This document shows, piece by piece, positions 1-8,667 of a stretch of DNA of 64,000 bases; the stretch's first letter is position 1, and the number at the start of each line of letters is the position of its first letter. Origin of the DNA: Neobacillus nitrireducens (lineage in GTDB: Bacteria; Bacillota; Bacilli; Bacillales; Cytobacillaceae); the NCBI RefSeq assembly GCF_030915405.1, contig NZ_CP133262.1:3736501-3800500 (forward strand), in the 5' to 3' direction. Under the pieces are notes generated by a model. It was not told the DNA's origin and made no database searches. It saw nothing but the letters and a program-made list of their open reading frames with translations. A program made the position numbers and the translations under genes.

Positions 1-31
1 TAAATGATTTTACGGCGGTGAGGAAAACACG

Positions 32-955
32 ATGACACTATATGAAAATACCAAAGACGTGAACGTTTATGATTTTAAAAAAGCACTCCGGTTATCAATG
101 GAACAAGTGCGCGTGCTAACACGAATTCATGATAATTTTGCTTATCAACTGGCTTCCGCTATTTCAACACAATTAAGGACGATCGTCCAAGTGGACGTGT
201 TGTCTGTTAATCAAATGATCTATGAAGAGTTTATTAAACAACTGCCAGCCTTCACTATATTAAATGTTTTTGAAACCCCGGAAAAAGGCCGAATGATTAT
301 GGAATTAAAGTCGCAGATGGCGTTTGGTATTATTGACCGCTTATTAGGCGGCCGGGATTTGCCTGTCATTTTGGAAGAAAAAACAACCTTAACACAAATC
401 GAGAATAAAATTCTTCATAATCTTTTTGCGGGGTTTGTTGAAAATCTCCAAAAATCGTGGAAAGATTTAATGAATGTAAATTTGAAGGTTGTTGAGATTG
501 AAACCAATCCACAATTTTTACAAGTAGCCATTCCCAATGAAACCGTCATTGTGATCGCATTCCAAATCAAAATCGGTGAAATCACGGAATTGATGCATAT
601 TTGCATTCCTTATATTATATTAGAACCATTCCTGCCCAAATTATCATCCTATCAATTATTCTCGACTCGTACTAAAACCAATAGTCCACAGGAATCAAAT
701 TTGTTAAAATCAAAACTGCAAGAGCTTGAAATTCCTGTCAGTGTAGAATTGGGGCGTTCAACCATCTCAATTGAAGAATTTCTATCGTTAAATGTGGGCG
801 ATATCGTTCAGCTCGAGCAGCTTTATGAGGAACCATTAAAAGCAATGGTTGGTAAAGATGTGAAGTTTTTAGTCAAGCCTGGTATGAAAAAGACGCGCCT
901 AGCCGCAGAAATTGAAACTGTTTTTGAAAAAGAGGGTAAAAAAGATGAGTTATGA
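32..955 (+). CDS. fliM: Flagellar motor switch protein FliM, short N-terminus
   Basis: FliM forms the C-ring of the flagellar switch with FliG and FliN. The 307-residue protein has the central FliM domain (LLGGRD around 107, NPQFLQ and NETVIVI around 160-180) and a C-terminal SpoA domain (about 225-290). Usual FliM proteins begin with an EIDALL-type peptide that binds CheY-P, about 30 residues before the motif VYDFKKALR. Here VYDFKKALR starts at residue 12 and the peptide is absent. An in-frame TGA at 5-7 rules out a longer start, and GGTGAGG lies just upstream of the ATG. The gene overlaps fliN by 11 bases. Identity is secure; uncoupling from CheY is inferred. Confidence 0.95.
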   Translation: MTLYENTKDVNVYDFKKALRLSMEQVRVLTRIHDNFAYQLASAISTQLRTIVQVDVLSVNQMIYEEFIKQLPAFTILNVFETPEKGRMIMELKSQMAFGIIDRLLGGRDLPVILEEKTTLTQIENKILHNLFAGFVENLQKSWKDLMNVNLKVVEIETNPQFLQVAIPNETVIVIAFQIKIGEITELMHICIPYIILEPFLPKLSSYQLFSTRTKTNSPQESNLLKSKLQELEIPVSVELGRSTISIEEFLSLNVGDIVQLEQLYEEPLKAMVGKDVKFLVKPGMKKTRLAAEIETVFEKEGKKDEL

Positions 956-1316
956 TGGGAAAATTTCAAAAGAAGAATTAGCTGCCTTATTAGGCGAAAA
1001 ACAAGAGGAAACAAAGCCGTTTTTATTTAAGGATTTGGAAGAACAACCTCTCAAAGACGGAGACGAGGAATCCGTCAATTTAAACCTTCTCATGGATATT
1101 AATCTAGAAGTAGTCGTTGAATTGGGGAGAACAAAAAAGAAAATAAACGAAATTTTAGAGCTGTCCCAAGGTTCGATTATTGAATTGGACCGTGTGTCAG
1201 GTGAACCAGTCGATTTATTAATCAACGGGAAAGTCGTCGCCAAAGGGGAAGTCGTCGTTATCGATGAATATTTTGGTGTCCGGATAACAAAGATTATTAG
1301 TAAGACGGTCAACTAA
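945..1316 (+). CDS. fliN: Flagellar switch protein FliN, copy 1
   Basis: This 123-residue protein is a short FliN: a C-terminal SpoA domain (about 50-120, [16 protein letters not shown]) after a charged linker. Bacillus subtilis FliY carries an extra CheC-like phosphatase domain that is missing here. The N-terminus, [12 protein letters not shown] at about residues 6-17, resembles the CheY-P binding peptide normally found on FliM or FliY. The ATG at 945 is chosen because an AGAGGG site precedes it and because FliM ends at 955, a typical overlap. A terminator follows. A second fliN lies at 10.4 kb. Confidence 0.93.
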   Translation: MSYDGKISKEELAALLGEKQEETKPFLFKDLEEQPLKDGDEESVNLNLLMDINLEVVVELGRTKKKINEILELSQGSIIELDRVSGEPVDLLINGKVVAKGEVVVIDEYFGVRITKIISKTVN

Positions 1317-1327
1317 TTATAAACAAG

Positions 1328-1355
1328 GGCTGATTCCATGTGAATCAGCCTTTTT
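1328..1355 (+). terminator. Intrinsic terminator after fliM-fliN
   Basis: A perfect 9-bp stem (GGCTGATTC / GAATCAGCC) with a 5-base loop is followed by five T residues. It ends the fliM-fliN transcript and separates it from fliD. Confidence 0.9.
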
Positions 1356-1454
1356 CTATCGATGACAGTAACTTTATAAAATGCTTCAACGTTCTCTCCA
1401 AAAATGCCGTTATCCTTTACTAGATACCTTATAACGGGTTCGGAGGATGGTAGG

Positions 1455-3014
1455 ATGATTACAAACAATCTTCGTTTTTCTGGTTTGGCATCAGGAATTG
1501 ATACCGAATCATTAGTAAAAAAATTAATGGATGCGGAAAAAGTACAATTAAATAAAGTGATACAAAATAAGACGAAAACGGAATGGAAAGTCGATGCTTA
1601 TCGAGAAGCCAATACGAAATTCCTAGATTTACGCACCTCGATGGAAACACTAAGACTTGAATCTACTTTTACAAAAAGTAAGCTGACTTCATCAGACAGC
1701 AGTAAGGTAGATGTCACTGTATCGGGGCTGCCGAGCAGAAGCGAGTATATCATTACTGATGTTAAGCCCTATCAACCTGGGACGCCTTCCTCTGTAAAAT
1801 TCGCTGCCACAAGTCTAGCAAGTGAGACAAGTGAATTGGGAGCGGGGAACGGATTTCAATTTACTTTGAACGGTGAAACAATCGACCTAAACGCTCAGGA
1901 TTCGATTCGCAGCTCGATCACTAAAATCAACGCCTTAGCTGACAAAACAGGCGTAACAGCAAGTTACTCAAGCGGTGATCAGGCGATTGTGTTTACCTCT
2001 AAAGATGCAGCGGGGAATATTAACATTGCCAATCTATCAAACAGCACGAATGTATTAAGGCTGGCAGAAGGAACTGTCAGTGAGATACAAAATGACTTTC
2101 CAGCAGGAAACCCAAGTGGTGCCAGTGGAAACTCGGCTATTAAGGCAATCGATGGAGAGGTAACCATTAACGGGACGAACCTGACGCTAAAGAATAATCA
2201 ACTGAACTATGATGGAATTACCTTTACCATCAAATCTGAGATACCAGCGGGAAGCCAAGTCACGATTACGAAAAAAACAGATGTGGATGCGATCTTCGAT
2301 AACATTAAAGGATTTGTCGACAAGTATAACGAGACCATTCAGACATTGCATGATAAGTTGGGTGAAAAGCGGTATAAAGACTTTGCGCCGCTATTAGATG
2401 ATCAGAAAACAGACATGAAGGAAAAAGAAATTGAATTATGGGAAGGTAAGGCCAAGAGTGGTTTATTGCAAAGTGATCGCATCATCTCTTCGGCCCTCGA
2501 TAAATTACGAACGACCATATACTCGAAGGTTAATGATATCGATGCGACAAAAATGAATACCCAATTTGATTCGCTTTCGGAAATCGGAATTACGGCGAGT
2601 TCCAATTACAAAGAAAATGGCAAGCTAGAAATCAATGAAACGAAGCTACGTGAAGCACTAGAAAACAATATCGAAGAGGTTTCATTATTATTTTCAAAAA
2701 AATATGACACAACGAAATCGACAAACAACACAGCTAATAATAAAGCGGAATTCGCTAATAGTGGGATTGGTTGGAGACTGTATGACCAACTTAATGAGAC
2801 GATGAAGGAAATATCCAAGACAGCCGGTACGTCTAATGATGCGGTCCTTTCTAAATCATTAAGTCAGTTGGATACGCAAATCGATTCATGGCAGAAGAGA
2901 TTGGAAGCGAAAGAGAATTATTATTGGAAACAATTTACAGCCATGGAGCAGGCCATTCAAAAATCTAATAGCCAAAGCGGATGGTTAACACAACAAATGG
3001 GTGGAGGGATGTAA
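1455..3014 (+). CDS. fliD: Flagellar filament capping protein FliD
   Basis: FliD caps the growing filament and helps flagellin fold. The 519-residue protein has the FliD N-terminal signature near the start (FSGLASGIDTESLVKKLM) and the FliD C-terminal domain with a terminal coiled coil (QLDTQIDSWQKRLEAKE, LTQQMGGGM at the end). The ATG at 1455 follows GGAGG with 8-base spacing; an in-frame start further upstream has no site. It heads a fliD-fliT-fliS unit, the usual order, with the fliT-like start 3 bases after its stop. A sequence loosely like a sigma-D promoter -10 (GCCGTTAT at 1406) lies upstream, but its -35 is poor. Confidence 0.95.
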   Translation: MITNNLRFSGLASGIDTESLVKKLMDAEKVQLNKVIQNKTKTEWKVDAYREANTKFLDLRTSMETLRLESTFTKSKLTSSDSSKVDVTVSGLPSRSEYIITDVKPYQPGTPSSVKFAATSLASETSELGAGNGFQFTLNGETIDLNAQDSIRSSITKINALADKTGVTASYSSGDQAIVFTSKDAAGNINIANLSNSTNVLRLAEGTVSEIQNDFPAGNPSGASGNSAIKAIDGEVTINGTNLTLKNNQLNYDGITFTIKSEIPAGSQVTITKKTDVDAIFDNIKGFVDKYNETIQTLHDKLGEKRYKDFAPLLDDQKTDMKEKEIELWEGKAKSGLLQSDRIISSALDKLRTTIYSKVNDIDATKMNTQFDSLSEIGITASSNYKENGKLEINETKLREALENNIEEVSLLFSKKYDTTKSTNNTANNKAEFANSGIGWRLYDQLNETMKEISKTAGTSNDAVLSKSLSQLDTQIDSWQKRLEAKENYYWKQFTAMEQAIQKSNSQSGWLTQQMGGGM

Positions 3015-3016
3015 GC

Positions 3017-3373
3017 TTGTATAAACAAAAGGAGGCATTACTCCAAAGGTATTACCAGCTTACAAACAAACTAATCAACGAAATGACGGAGAACGGTGTA
3101 GAAATTATTCAAGCTGCATTAAATGAACGTCAAGCGTGCATTCTGGAAATAAACCAAATGGATCAAGGTGCAGGCCAAATCCTGCTAAACCCGGCAATCG
3201 AAAAACAACTGTTACGAATTCATCCTTTGGAGGTAGAGCTTAAAAGGATGCTAGAGAGAGTACAGCAAAAGGTGCTATCCAATTTGCATGCGCTCAAAAA
3301 GGAAAAAACGATTAAACAATACGGGGAATCGACCTATGGTTCAAGTGGGTTATTTTATGACAAAAGAAAATAG
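3017..3373 (+). CDS. fliT: FliT-like flagellar chaperone
   Basis: The protein is about 118 residues, largely helical and charged, with no signal peptide or membrane segment. Its place between fliD and fliS and its size fit FliT, the FliD export chaperone, a family with weak sequence conservation. The TTG at 3017 follows GGAGGG with 8-base spacing, and translation is probably coupled to fliD. The identification rests mostly on position and helical character. Confidence 0.7.
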   Translation: MYKQKEALLQRYYQLTNKLINEMTENGVEIIQAALNERQACILEINQMDQGAGQILLNPAIEKQLLRIHPLEVELKRMLERVQQKVLSNLHALKKEKTIKQYGESTYGSSGLFYDKRK

Positions 3374-3390
3374 AGCAAAGGTGGTCAAAC

Positions 3391-3768
3391 ATGTCTCTTC
3401 GCAATCCATACCAGGCATATGAGAACAATCAAGTGCTGTTCGCAAAGGGGGGAGAGCTAACCCTTCTTTTATATCAAGGGGCGATTAAATTTATTGAACA
3501 GGCAAAGCTGGCACTGGGGAAAAATGATCTTCAGCGAGCTGGTGATCGCATGATTAAAGCCCAGAACATCATCAGCGAGTTAATGGTGACTCTTAATATG
3601 GATATTGAAATTTCCAAGTCTTTACTCCTGCTTTATGACTATGTAAAGCAAAGATTAATTGATGCGAATCTTAATAAAGACGTAAAAATATTAAATGAAG
3701 TTCAAGGAATGCTAGTTGAATTGCTAGAAACTTGGACGGAAGCAATCAAAGTCGTTAGACCTACTTAA
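3391..3768 (+). CDS. fliS: Flagellin export chaperone FliS
   Basis: FliS binds the flagellin C-terminus and keeps it unpolymerised until export. The 125-residue protein has the family features: NPYQAYENNQV at the start, then LLLYQGAIKFIEQAK, and the segment around LNMDIEISKSLLLLYDYV. An AAAGGTGG ribosome site precedes the ATG. The stop codon lies inside the left arm of the terminator that closes the fliD-fliT-fliS unit. The flagellin gene itself is not in the window. Confidence 0.95.
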   Translation: MSLRNPYQAYENNQVLFAKGGELTLLLYQGAIKFIEQAKLALGKNDLQRAGDRMIKAQNIISELMVTLNMDIEISKSLLLLYDYVKQRLIDANLNKDVKILNEVQGMLVELLETWTEAIKVVRPT

Positions 3769-3800
3769 CTGTGAATTTTTTGTTAAGTAGGTCTTTTTTC
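3758..3800 (+). terminator. Intrinsic terminator after fliS
   Basis: A 12-bp perfect stem (GACCTACTTAAC / GTTAAGTAGGTC) overlaps the fliS stop codon and is followed by TTTTTT. It isolates the fliD unit from the large flgB operon. Confidence 0.92.
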
Positions 3801-3838
3801 ATTTTTTCCCCATTGTAATATATGAAAGTGCATTGTAA

Positions 3839-3844
3839 TATAAT
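3839..3844 (+). promoter_or_regulatory. Candidate -10 element for the flgB operon
   Basis: A TATAAT hexamer lies about 45 bases before the riboswitch core, in an AT-rich stretch just after the fliS terminator. The best upstream hexamer, TTGTAA at 3813, is 20 bases away, longer than ideal, so the -35 assignment is weak. The position fits a promoter for the riboswitch leader. Confidence 0.45.
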
Positions 3845-3887
3845 AGTATTGGTAAAATTCGACCAATATCATCAGAAAACGACATTT

Positions 3888-3985
3888 ATAATCCGATAAT
3901 GGCAAACCTAGGGAAATCTAGGGACGCAAAGCTATAGGGGCTACCATCATTTTTGATCACGCCAGCCAGTTACCGAAGAGATATA
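3888..3985 (+). ncRNA. c-di-GMP-I (GEMM-I) riboswitch aptamer
   Basis: The leader of flgB holds the conserved GEMM-I core: GGCAAACC at 3901, GGGAAATC in the first hairpin (a GAAA-type loop), GGGACGCAAAGC at about 3921-3932, a second hairpin with an ATCA/TGAT stem, and the closing GCCAG...GTTACCGAAG. These are the conserved joining and receptor segments of the class I cyclic di-GMP aptamer. An intrinsic terminator follows 20-30 bases later, so control is probably by transcription termination. The aptamer call is strong. Whether ligand turns the operon on or off cannot be read from sequence alone. Confidence 0.93.
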
Positions 3986-3998
3986 GTTTATTTACTAT

Positions 3999-4028
3999 GT
4001 ACTATTCTTCGGAGTAGTACTTTTTTTT
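3999..4028 (+). terminator. Riboswitch expression-platform terminator
   Basis: A 9-bp stem GTACTATTC / GAGTAGTAC (one wobble pair) closes a TTCG tetraloop and is followed by eight T residues. It lies between the c-di-GMP aptamer and flgB, and is the likely switch point. Confidence 0.9.
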
Positions 4029-4078
4029 CGCAAAAAAATTGGGTTTATTTGCCAAGAATTAGAGAGAGGAGATTAAAA

Positions 4079-4459
4079 ATGCTACAGAATATATCGGTTC
4101 TAAATCAGGCATTAGATGCTTCTGTGTTAAGGCACAATGCCATTTCTAATAATCTGGCTAATGTGGATACCCCAAATTATAAACCGCAAAAAGTAGTTTT
4201 TGAGGAACTATTGAAGGATGAACTAGCAAACTCTTCTTTTGTGGGAAAGTTGACGAACCCCAAGCATATTCCCATCGGCAATTCAGCAGCCAGACCCTAT
4301 ATCACCGAGCAACCTGTGGTGATGCAAAATAATGGGAACGGCGTAGATGTAGATCAAGAAATGACTAATTTAACGAAAAATTCGATTTGGTATCAGACAT
4401 TAAGCTATCAGCTAGGCGAAGAATTTAATTTATTAAAAACAGCCATAAGGTCAAGGTAG
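4079..4459 (+). CDS. flgB: Flagellar proximal rod protein FlgB
   Basis: FlgB is a rod component of the basal body. The 126-residue protein shows the flagellar rod N-terminal motif (LRHNAISNNLANVDTPNYKPQ) and the C-terminal GNGVDVDQEMTNLTKNSIWYQ segment typical of FlgB. The ATG at 4079 follows GAGAGGAG. A longer reading frame upstream would run through the riboswitch and is not used. It is the first gene of the operon controlled by the c-di-GMP riboswitch. Confidence 0.97.
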   Translation: MLQNISVLNQALDASVLRHNAISNNLANVDTPNYKPQKVVFEELLKDELANSSFVGKLTNPKHIPIGNSAARPYITEQPVVMQNNGNGVDVDQEMTNLTKNSIWYQTLSYQLGEEFNLLKTAIRSR

Positions 4460-4468
4460 GGATAAAAT

Positions 4469-4909
4469 ATGTCAATGTTTCAACCTTTAAACATTAGTTC
4501 TTCCGCATTAACAGCGGGGCGTATGAAAATGGATATTATTTCTTCCAATATTGCCAATGCTACAACCACTAGAGGGAAATTGGTGAATGGGGAATGGATT
4601 CCGTATCGAAGGAAAATGGTAGAGGTCGAACCGAGTGGGACCGCACCGTTTAGTCAATTTTTAAAAAATGAAGTGGGGGCGAATGGTGTCAAGGTGACAA
4701 GAATTACCGAAGACCAGACTCCTTTCCAACCTGTTTATGACCCTGCCCATCCAGATGCAAACAAGGATGGCTATGTCATGATGCCTAACGTGGATATCAC
4801 CAAAGAGATGGTTGACCTAATGAGTGCCTCAAGAGCATATGAAGCCAATGTTACTGCATTTAATGTTGGAAAAACGATTTCGTTAAAAGCTTTAGATATT
4901 GGTAGATAA
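4469..4909 (+). CDS. flgC: Flagellar rod protein FlgC
   Basis: The 146-residue protein has the rod/hook N-terminal motif (MDIISSNIANATTT) and the conserved C-terminus (VMMPNVDITKEMVDLMSASRAYEANVTAFN). It starts 10 bases after flgB. FlgC forms the proximal rod with FlgB and FlgF. Confidence 0.97.
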   Translation: MSMFQPLNISSSALTAGRMKMDIISSNIANATTTRGKLVNGEWIPYRRKMVEVEPSGTAPFSQFLKNEVGANGVKVTRITEDQTPFQPVYDPAHPDANKDGYVMMPNVDITKEMVDLMSASRAYEANVTAFNVGKTISLKALDIGR

Positions 4910-4921
4910 GGAGTTTAAATA

Positions 4922-5221
4922 ATGAAAATAGATCAATTGATGATAAACCCATCACTTTTTATCGAAAAGAATCAACCTGTGAATGCTGCTTCACCTTCTA
5001 AAACATCCTTTTCACAAGCTTTAGGTGAGGCACTAAAGAGTGCAAACGAAACCATTATCCAATCCGAGAATATGTCAGAAAAAATTGCGACGGGCGAAAT
5101 CAAGAATATTCATGATGTAACCATTGCTGCACAAAAGGCCCAAATTGCTTTGCAGTTAACTACTCAAGTAAGAGATAAAGTGGTGGAATCGTATCAAGAA
5201 ATTATGAGAATGCAAGTATAA
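4922..5221 (+). CDS. fliE: Flagellar MS ring-rod junction protein FliE
   Basis: The protein is 99 residues long. Its second half has the FliE pattern: SFSQALGEALKSAN, then HDVTIAAQKAQIALQLTTQVRDKVVESYQEIMRMQV at the end. FliE links the MS ring to the rod. It sits between flgC and fliF as in other Bacillaceae, with an AAGGAG site. Confidence 0.96.
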   Translation: MKIDQLMINPSLFIEKNQPVNAASPSKTSFSQALGEALKSANETIIQSENMSEKIATGEIKNIHDVTIAAQKAQIALQLTTQVRDKVVESYQEIMRMQV

Positions 5222-5257
5222 TGAACGACTTAGTTTTACTAGGAAGTTAGGTGACCT

Positions 5258-6889
5258 ATGAAAGAGAAACTCGGTGATGTTAAGGGGAAAATAGTTCAAG
5301 GCTGGAAAAATACCAGCAAGAAAAATAAATCCTTCTATATTGGTACCTTTATTACGTTAATAGCCATATTTTGCTTTATCTTTTTCTTTTTGTTAAAGAC
5401 CAATTATGTACCTCTATATTCAAATAACTTAACTCAAAAAGAAATCGGTGAGATTAAGGCTGTTCTAGAAAAACAAGGGTTCACTGATTATAAGATTGCC
5501 AATAATGGCACACAAATCCTTGTTCCAAAAGAGAATGTTCCAGACCTTATCGTTAATTTAGCTTCAGAAGGTCTGCCGAAAAGCGGCCCGATTAGTTTCT
5601 CCGAACAAACTCAAAATTTGAAGTTTGGTGTAACGGAACAGGAATTAGATGTCATCGAACGAGAAACGATTCAAAAGCAATTAGCTAATTTGATGACAAA
5701 AATTAGCGGTGTTAAGAGCGCCGAAGTAATGATTACAATGCCAAAGGATAGTGTCTTTATTCGTTCGGAGAATGAAGATAAAGCCAGCGCCTCCATCATT
5801 GTTGACCTAGAACCAGGCACAGAATTAGAACAAGGACAAATTAAATCACTCTACTTCTTAGCCTCAAAGAGTATTCCAAATTTACCACAAGAGAATATTG
5901 TAATTTCCAACCAATACGGTCAACTGTTAACACTAGAAGATTCGGGTAGTGATTCCTCTTTTGTGGGGGTAGGCGACTATGAAAATCAAAGAAAAATTAA
6001 ACAAAAAGTAGAGGCCGATATTCAGCGCAGTATACAACAGATGCTCGGTACGATGTTAGGACAGGATAAAGTATACGTTCAGACGTTTGCTAAGTTGAAT
6101 TTTGATAAGGTCAAAACCCAGCAAAGTCTTGTGGAACCAATTACAAAGGACCCTAAAGACGGAACTGAGCAAGGAATCGCAGTTAGTGTGGAAGAGATAT
6201 CCAAAACTTATAATGGTACGGGAGCATCCGCTGCTAGTGGGGTAAATGGGACAGGTACGGGTGATGTTCCGGCTTACGCAGGCAGCGGCGATGCCGGAAA
6301 TAATAAGTATCAGGAAACCCAGAAAAAAGTAAACTACGAATTCAATCGGATTACAAAAGAAATCATCCAGAGTCCTTATACAATTGAAGATTTAACCATC
6401 AATGTCGGTGTCGAACCTCCCAATCCGAAAAATCCTTATTCGTTAACACAGGCAACTCAGGATAATATTCGAAGCATCATCTCGAATGTGGTGCGTACGG
6501 CAATTGATACGAACAATACAAAAACAGCATCAGATTTAAATAATCGAATTACAATCTTCCCAAGAGAATTTACAGGAAAAACGGATGTAGTTACCCCAAA
6601 AGAAACGGGGATAGAAAAACAATCCTTGTGGAATTATCTCTTAATTGGTGCGGCAGCATTGGCTTTACTGATAATTGGATTCCTTTTCATGAAATGGATG
6701 AAACGGAAAAAGGATGAAGATCTTGATCCCTTTTCCGAATACTTGGAAGCCAAAAAGATTAACGAATTTGAAGAGGATGCTAATAAAAAGAAATCCGTCC
6801 AAAATGAAATTAATCAATTAGCTGGTAAGAATACCGAAGAATTTGTTGATCTGCTGCGCTACTGGTTAAAGGAAGATAAGGAGGGGTAA
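5258..6889 (+). CDS. fliF: Flagellar MS-ring protein FliF
   Basis: FliF builds the membrane MS ring. The 543-residue protein has transmembrane segments at about 26-47 and 455-477, periplasmic ring-building domains between them (LYSNNLTQKEIGEI, PISFSEQTQNLKFGVTE), and a Gly/Ser-rich loop at about 320-350. The short cytoplasmic tail ends in EEFVDLLRYWLKE, the FliG-binding helix. Length is normal for the family. The stop is 1 base before the fliG start. Confidence 0.97.
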   Translation: MKEKLGDVKGKIVQGWKNTSKKNKSFYIGTFITLIAIFCFIFFFLLKTNYVPLYSNNLTQKEIGEIKAVLEKQGFTDYKIANNGTQILVPKENVPDLIVNLASEGLPKSGPISFSEQTQNLKFGVTEQELDVIERETIQKQLANLMTKISGVKSAEVMITMPKDSVFIRSENEDKASASIIVDLEPGTELEQGQIKSLYFLASKSIPNLPQENIVISNQYGQLLTLEDSGSDSSFVGVGDYENQRKIKQKVEADIQRSIQQMLGTMLGQDKVYVQTFAKLNFDKVKTQQSLVEPITKDPKDGTEQGIAVSVEEISKTYNGTGASAASGVNGTGTGDVPAYAGSGDAGNNKYQETQKKVNYEFNRITKEIIQSPYTIEDLTINVGVEPPNPKNPYSLTQATQDNIRSIISNVVRTAIDTNNTKTASDLNNRITIFPREFTGKTDVVTPKETGIEKQSLWNYLLIGAAALALLIIGFLFMKWMKRKKDEDLDPFSEYLEAKKINEFEEDANKKKSVQNEINQLAGKNTEEFVDLLRYWLKEDKEG

Positions 6890-6890
6890 T

Positions 6891-7892
6891 ATGCGCAAGT
6901 TAACGGGACTTCAAAAAGTGGCGATCCTTTTGGTTTCTTTAGGAAAAGAAGGTTCTTCTACGGTCTATAAACATTTGAAAGAAGATGAAGTGGAGTTATT
7001 AACAAAAGAAATTGCCAATCTTCAATGGATTGATTCAAGTGTAAAAGAAGAAGTTTTAGATGAATTTTATACGATGGCAACGGATAAAAACGTCGTTTCC
7101 AAAGGCGGCGAACATTTTGCCAAGGATTTACTTGCCTTATCATTTGGAGAAGAGAAGGCAAAGGAAATGCTCCATCGCTCTTCAGAGAAAAATCAAAAGA
7201 AGCCGTTTTACTTTGCTCATCGGGCCGAACCCGTTCAAATTTTAAACCTTTTACAATATGAAAATACCCAAACGATTGCACTTGTTTTATCTTATTTGGA
7301 TTCGCAAAAATCATCGGCTATTCTTTCTTCTTTTCCAGCAGAAAAGCAAACGGATATAGCCACAAAAATTGCGCTCATGGACACCGTTTCTCCAGAAGTG
7401 ATTCGACAGGTGGAAGAAGTTCTGCAAGAAAAACTGGCAACCACCTCGTCACATGATTATACAGTAAACAATGGAATTGATAACATCGTCAATATTTTAA
7501 CAAGCGTTGACCGCGGGACAGAAAAACATATCTTAGAAGCCTTATCGGAGCAAAGCCCAAACTTGGCAGAGGAAATCAAAGGAAAGATGTTTATCTTTGA
7601 AGATATTGCTTTCTTAGATCATTATTCCATTCAACGTATTCTCCGCGATGTTGACAGTGAAGACTTGTATTTAGCTTTAAAAATTGCCAGTGAAGATTTA
7701 AAAGAAGTAATCTATAAAAATATCTCAAAAAGACGGGCGGAATTACTTGAAGAACAAGGGAAATATGATAAGCCTGTCCGACTCAAAGAAGCAGAAGAAG
7801 CTCAAGGCCGGATTGTAAGAATCGTTCGTAAGCTGGAAGAAGAAGGCTCGATTCTGATTGAGAGAAGAGGTGGAGAGGCCGTTGTCGTCTAA
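6891..7892 (+). CDS. fliG: Flagellar motor switch protein FliG
   Basis: FliG couples the stator to the rotor. The 333-residue protein has the N-terminal FliF-binding domain (LTGLQKVAILLVSLG), the middle domain and the C-terminal torque domain (LRDVDSEDLYLALKIASEDLK, KNISKRRAELLEE, PVRLKEAEEAQ). The EHPQ surface motif of the middle domain, normally EHPQT, reads ENTQT here (about residues 124-128), so the FliM contact is divergent. The rest is well conserved. Confidence 0.96.
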   Translation: MRKLTGLQKVAILLVSLGKEGSSTVYKHLKEDEVELLTKEIANLQWIDSSVKEEVLDEFYTMATDKNVVSKGGEHFAKDLLALSFGEEKAKEMLHRSSEKNQKKPFYFAHRAEPVQILNLLQYENTQTIALVLSYLDSQKSSAILSSFPAEKQTDIATKIALMDTVSPEVIRQVEEVLQEKLATTSSHDYTVNNGIDNIVNILTSVDRGTEKHILEALSEQSPNLAEEIKGKMFIFEDIAFLDHYSIQRILRDVDSEDLYLALKIASEDLKEVIYKNISKRRAELLEEQGKYDKPVRLKEAEEAQGRIVRIVRKLEEEGSILIERRGGEAVVV

Positions 7893-8667
7893 GATTTTCA
7901 AGTCTACCACGATCTCTCCTGTCATCGAAGCTATGTTGTTATTGTCAAAGAAAAGAGGAAATGATGATACGACTGATTGCATCCAGTCAAGTCAATCCGC
8001 TGAAGAACTTCTATTAAGTGCCGAACAACAAGCAGCTGCCATTCTGAAGAGTGCAAAAGAGCAAAGTCTACTAGAAAAAGAACAAGCAGTATCCGAGCTT
8101 GAGAACTGGAAACGGATCCAGCAAGAGAAAGTGATGCAAGACCTTGAAGATATCAAACAGCAGGGCTTTCGCGCGGGGTTCGAACAAGGGAAGCAGGAAG
8201 CAGAGAGTGAATACACCTCTAAAATACAGTTGTCTCAAGAACTATTAACTAAGGCTTATCAAGATAAAAAAGAAATTATTAATGAATCTGAGCCATTTGT
8301 TATCGACTTAGCGGTCCAAATTGCATCTAAAATTATTCAAAAGGAACTTGATTCTAAACCGGAAGTATTGATTGAGATGATTAAACAAAACCTCGTCTAT
8401 TCCAATGAACGCTCGATGATTTCAATCTGTGTAAGTCCGGAAGATTTTACATTCGTCCAAAATCAGCGCAATCAATTACTTGAATCGCTGGAGGGACAGG
8501 TCGAAGTGAAAATTTTACCGGAGCATTCGATTGAAAAAGGCGGCTGTGTCATTCGCACTTCGTATGGAAGTATTGACGCTCGATTGGATGTACAGCTGAA
8601 AGAAATAAAGCAGGCATTACTGAAAACATTACAGGATGATTCGTATGAAAAAAATGCTGGAGATTGA
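7882..8667 (+). CDS. fliH: Flagellar export regulator FliH
   Basis: FliH is the peripheral stalk of the export ATPase FliI. The protein has a Glu/Gln/Lys-rich coiled coil in its first half, with GFRAGFEQGKQEAESEY as the GxxxG-like segment, and a C-terminal FliH domain (LAVQIASKIIQKELDSKP, GGCVIRTSYGSIDARLDVQL). I place the start at TTG 7882, which overlaps fliG by 11 bases and follows AGGTGGAG. A TTG at 7858 would add 8 residues. The end overlaps fliI. Confidence 0.92.
   Translation: MSSKIFKSTTISPVIEAMLLLSKKRGNDDTTDCIQSSQSAEELLLSAEQQAAAILKSAKEQSLLEKEQAVSELENWKRIQQEKVMQDLEDIKQQGFRAGFEQGKQEAESEYTSKIQLSQELLTKAYQDKKEIINESEPFVIDLAVQIASKIIQKELDSKPEVLIEMIKQNLVYSNERSMISICVSPEDFTFVQNQRNQLLESLEGQVEVKILPEHSIEKGGCVIRTSYGSIDARLDVQLKEIKQALLKTLQDDSYEKNAGD

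Noticed and set aside
1386-1413. Sigma-D promoter upstream of fliD
   Set aside because: GCCGTTAT is close to the -10, but no TAAA lies at 15 bases; the best match is TCAA at 16 bases, too weak to list as a feature.
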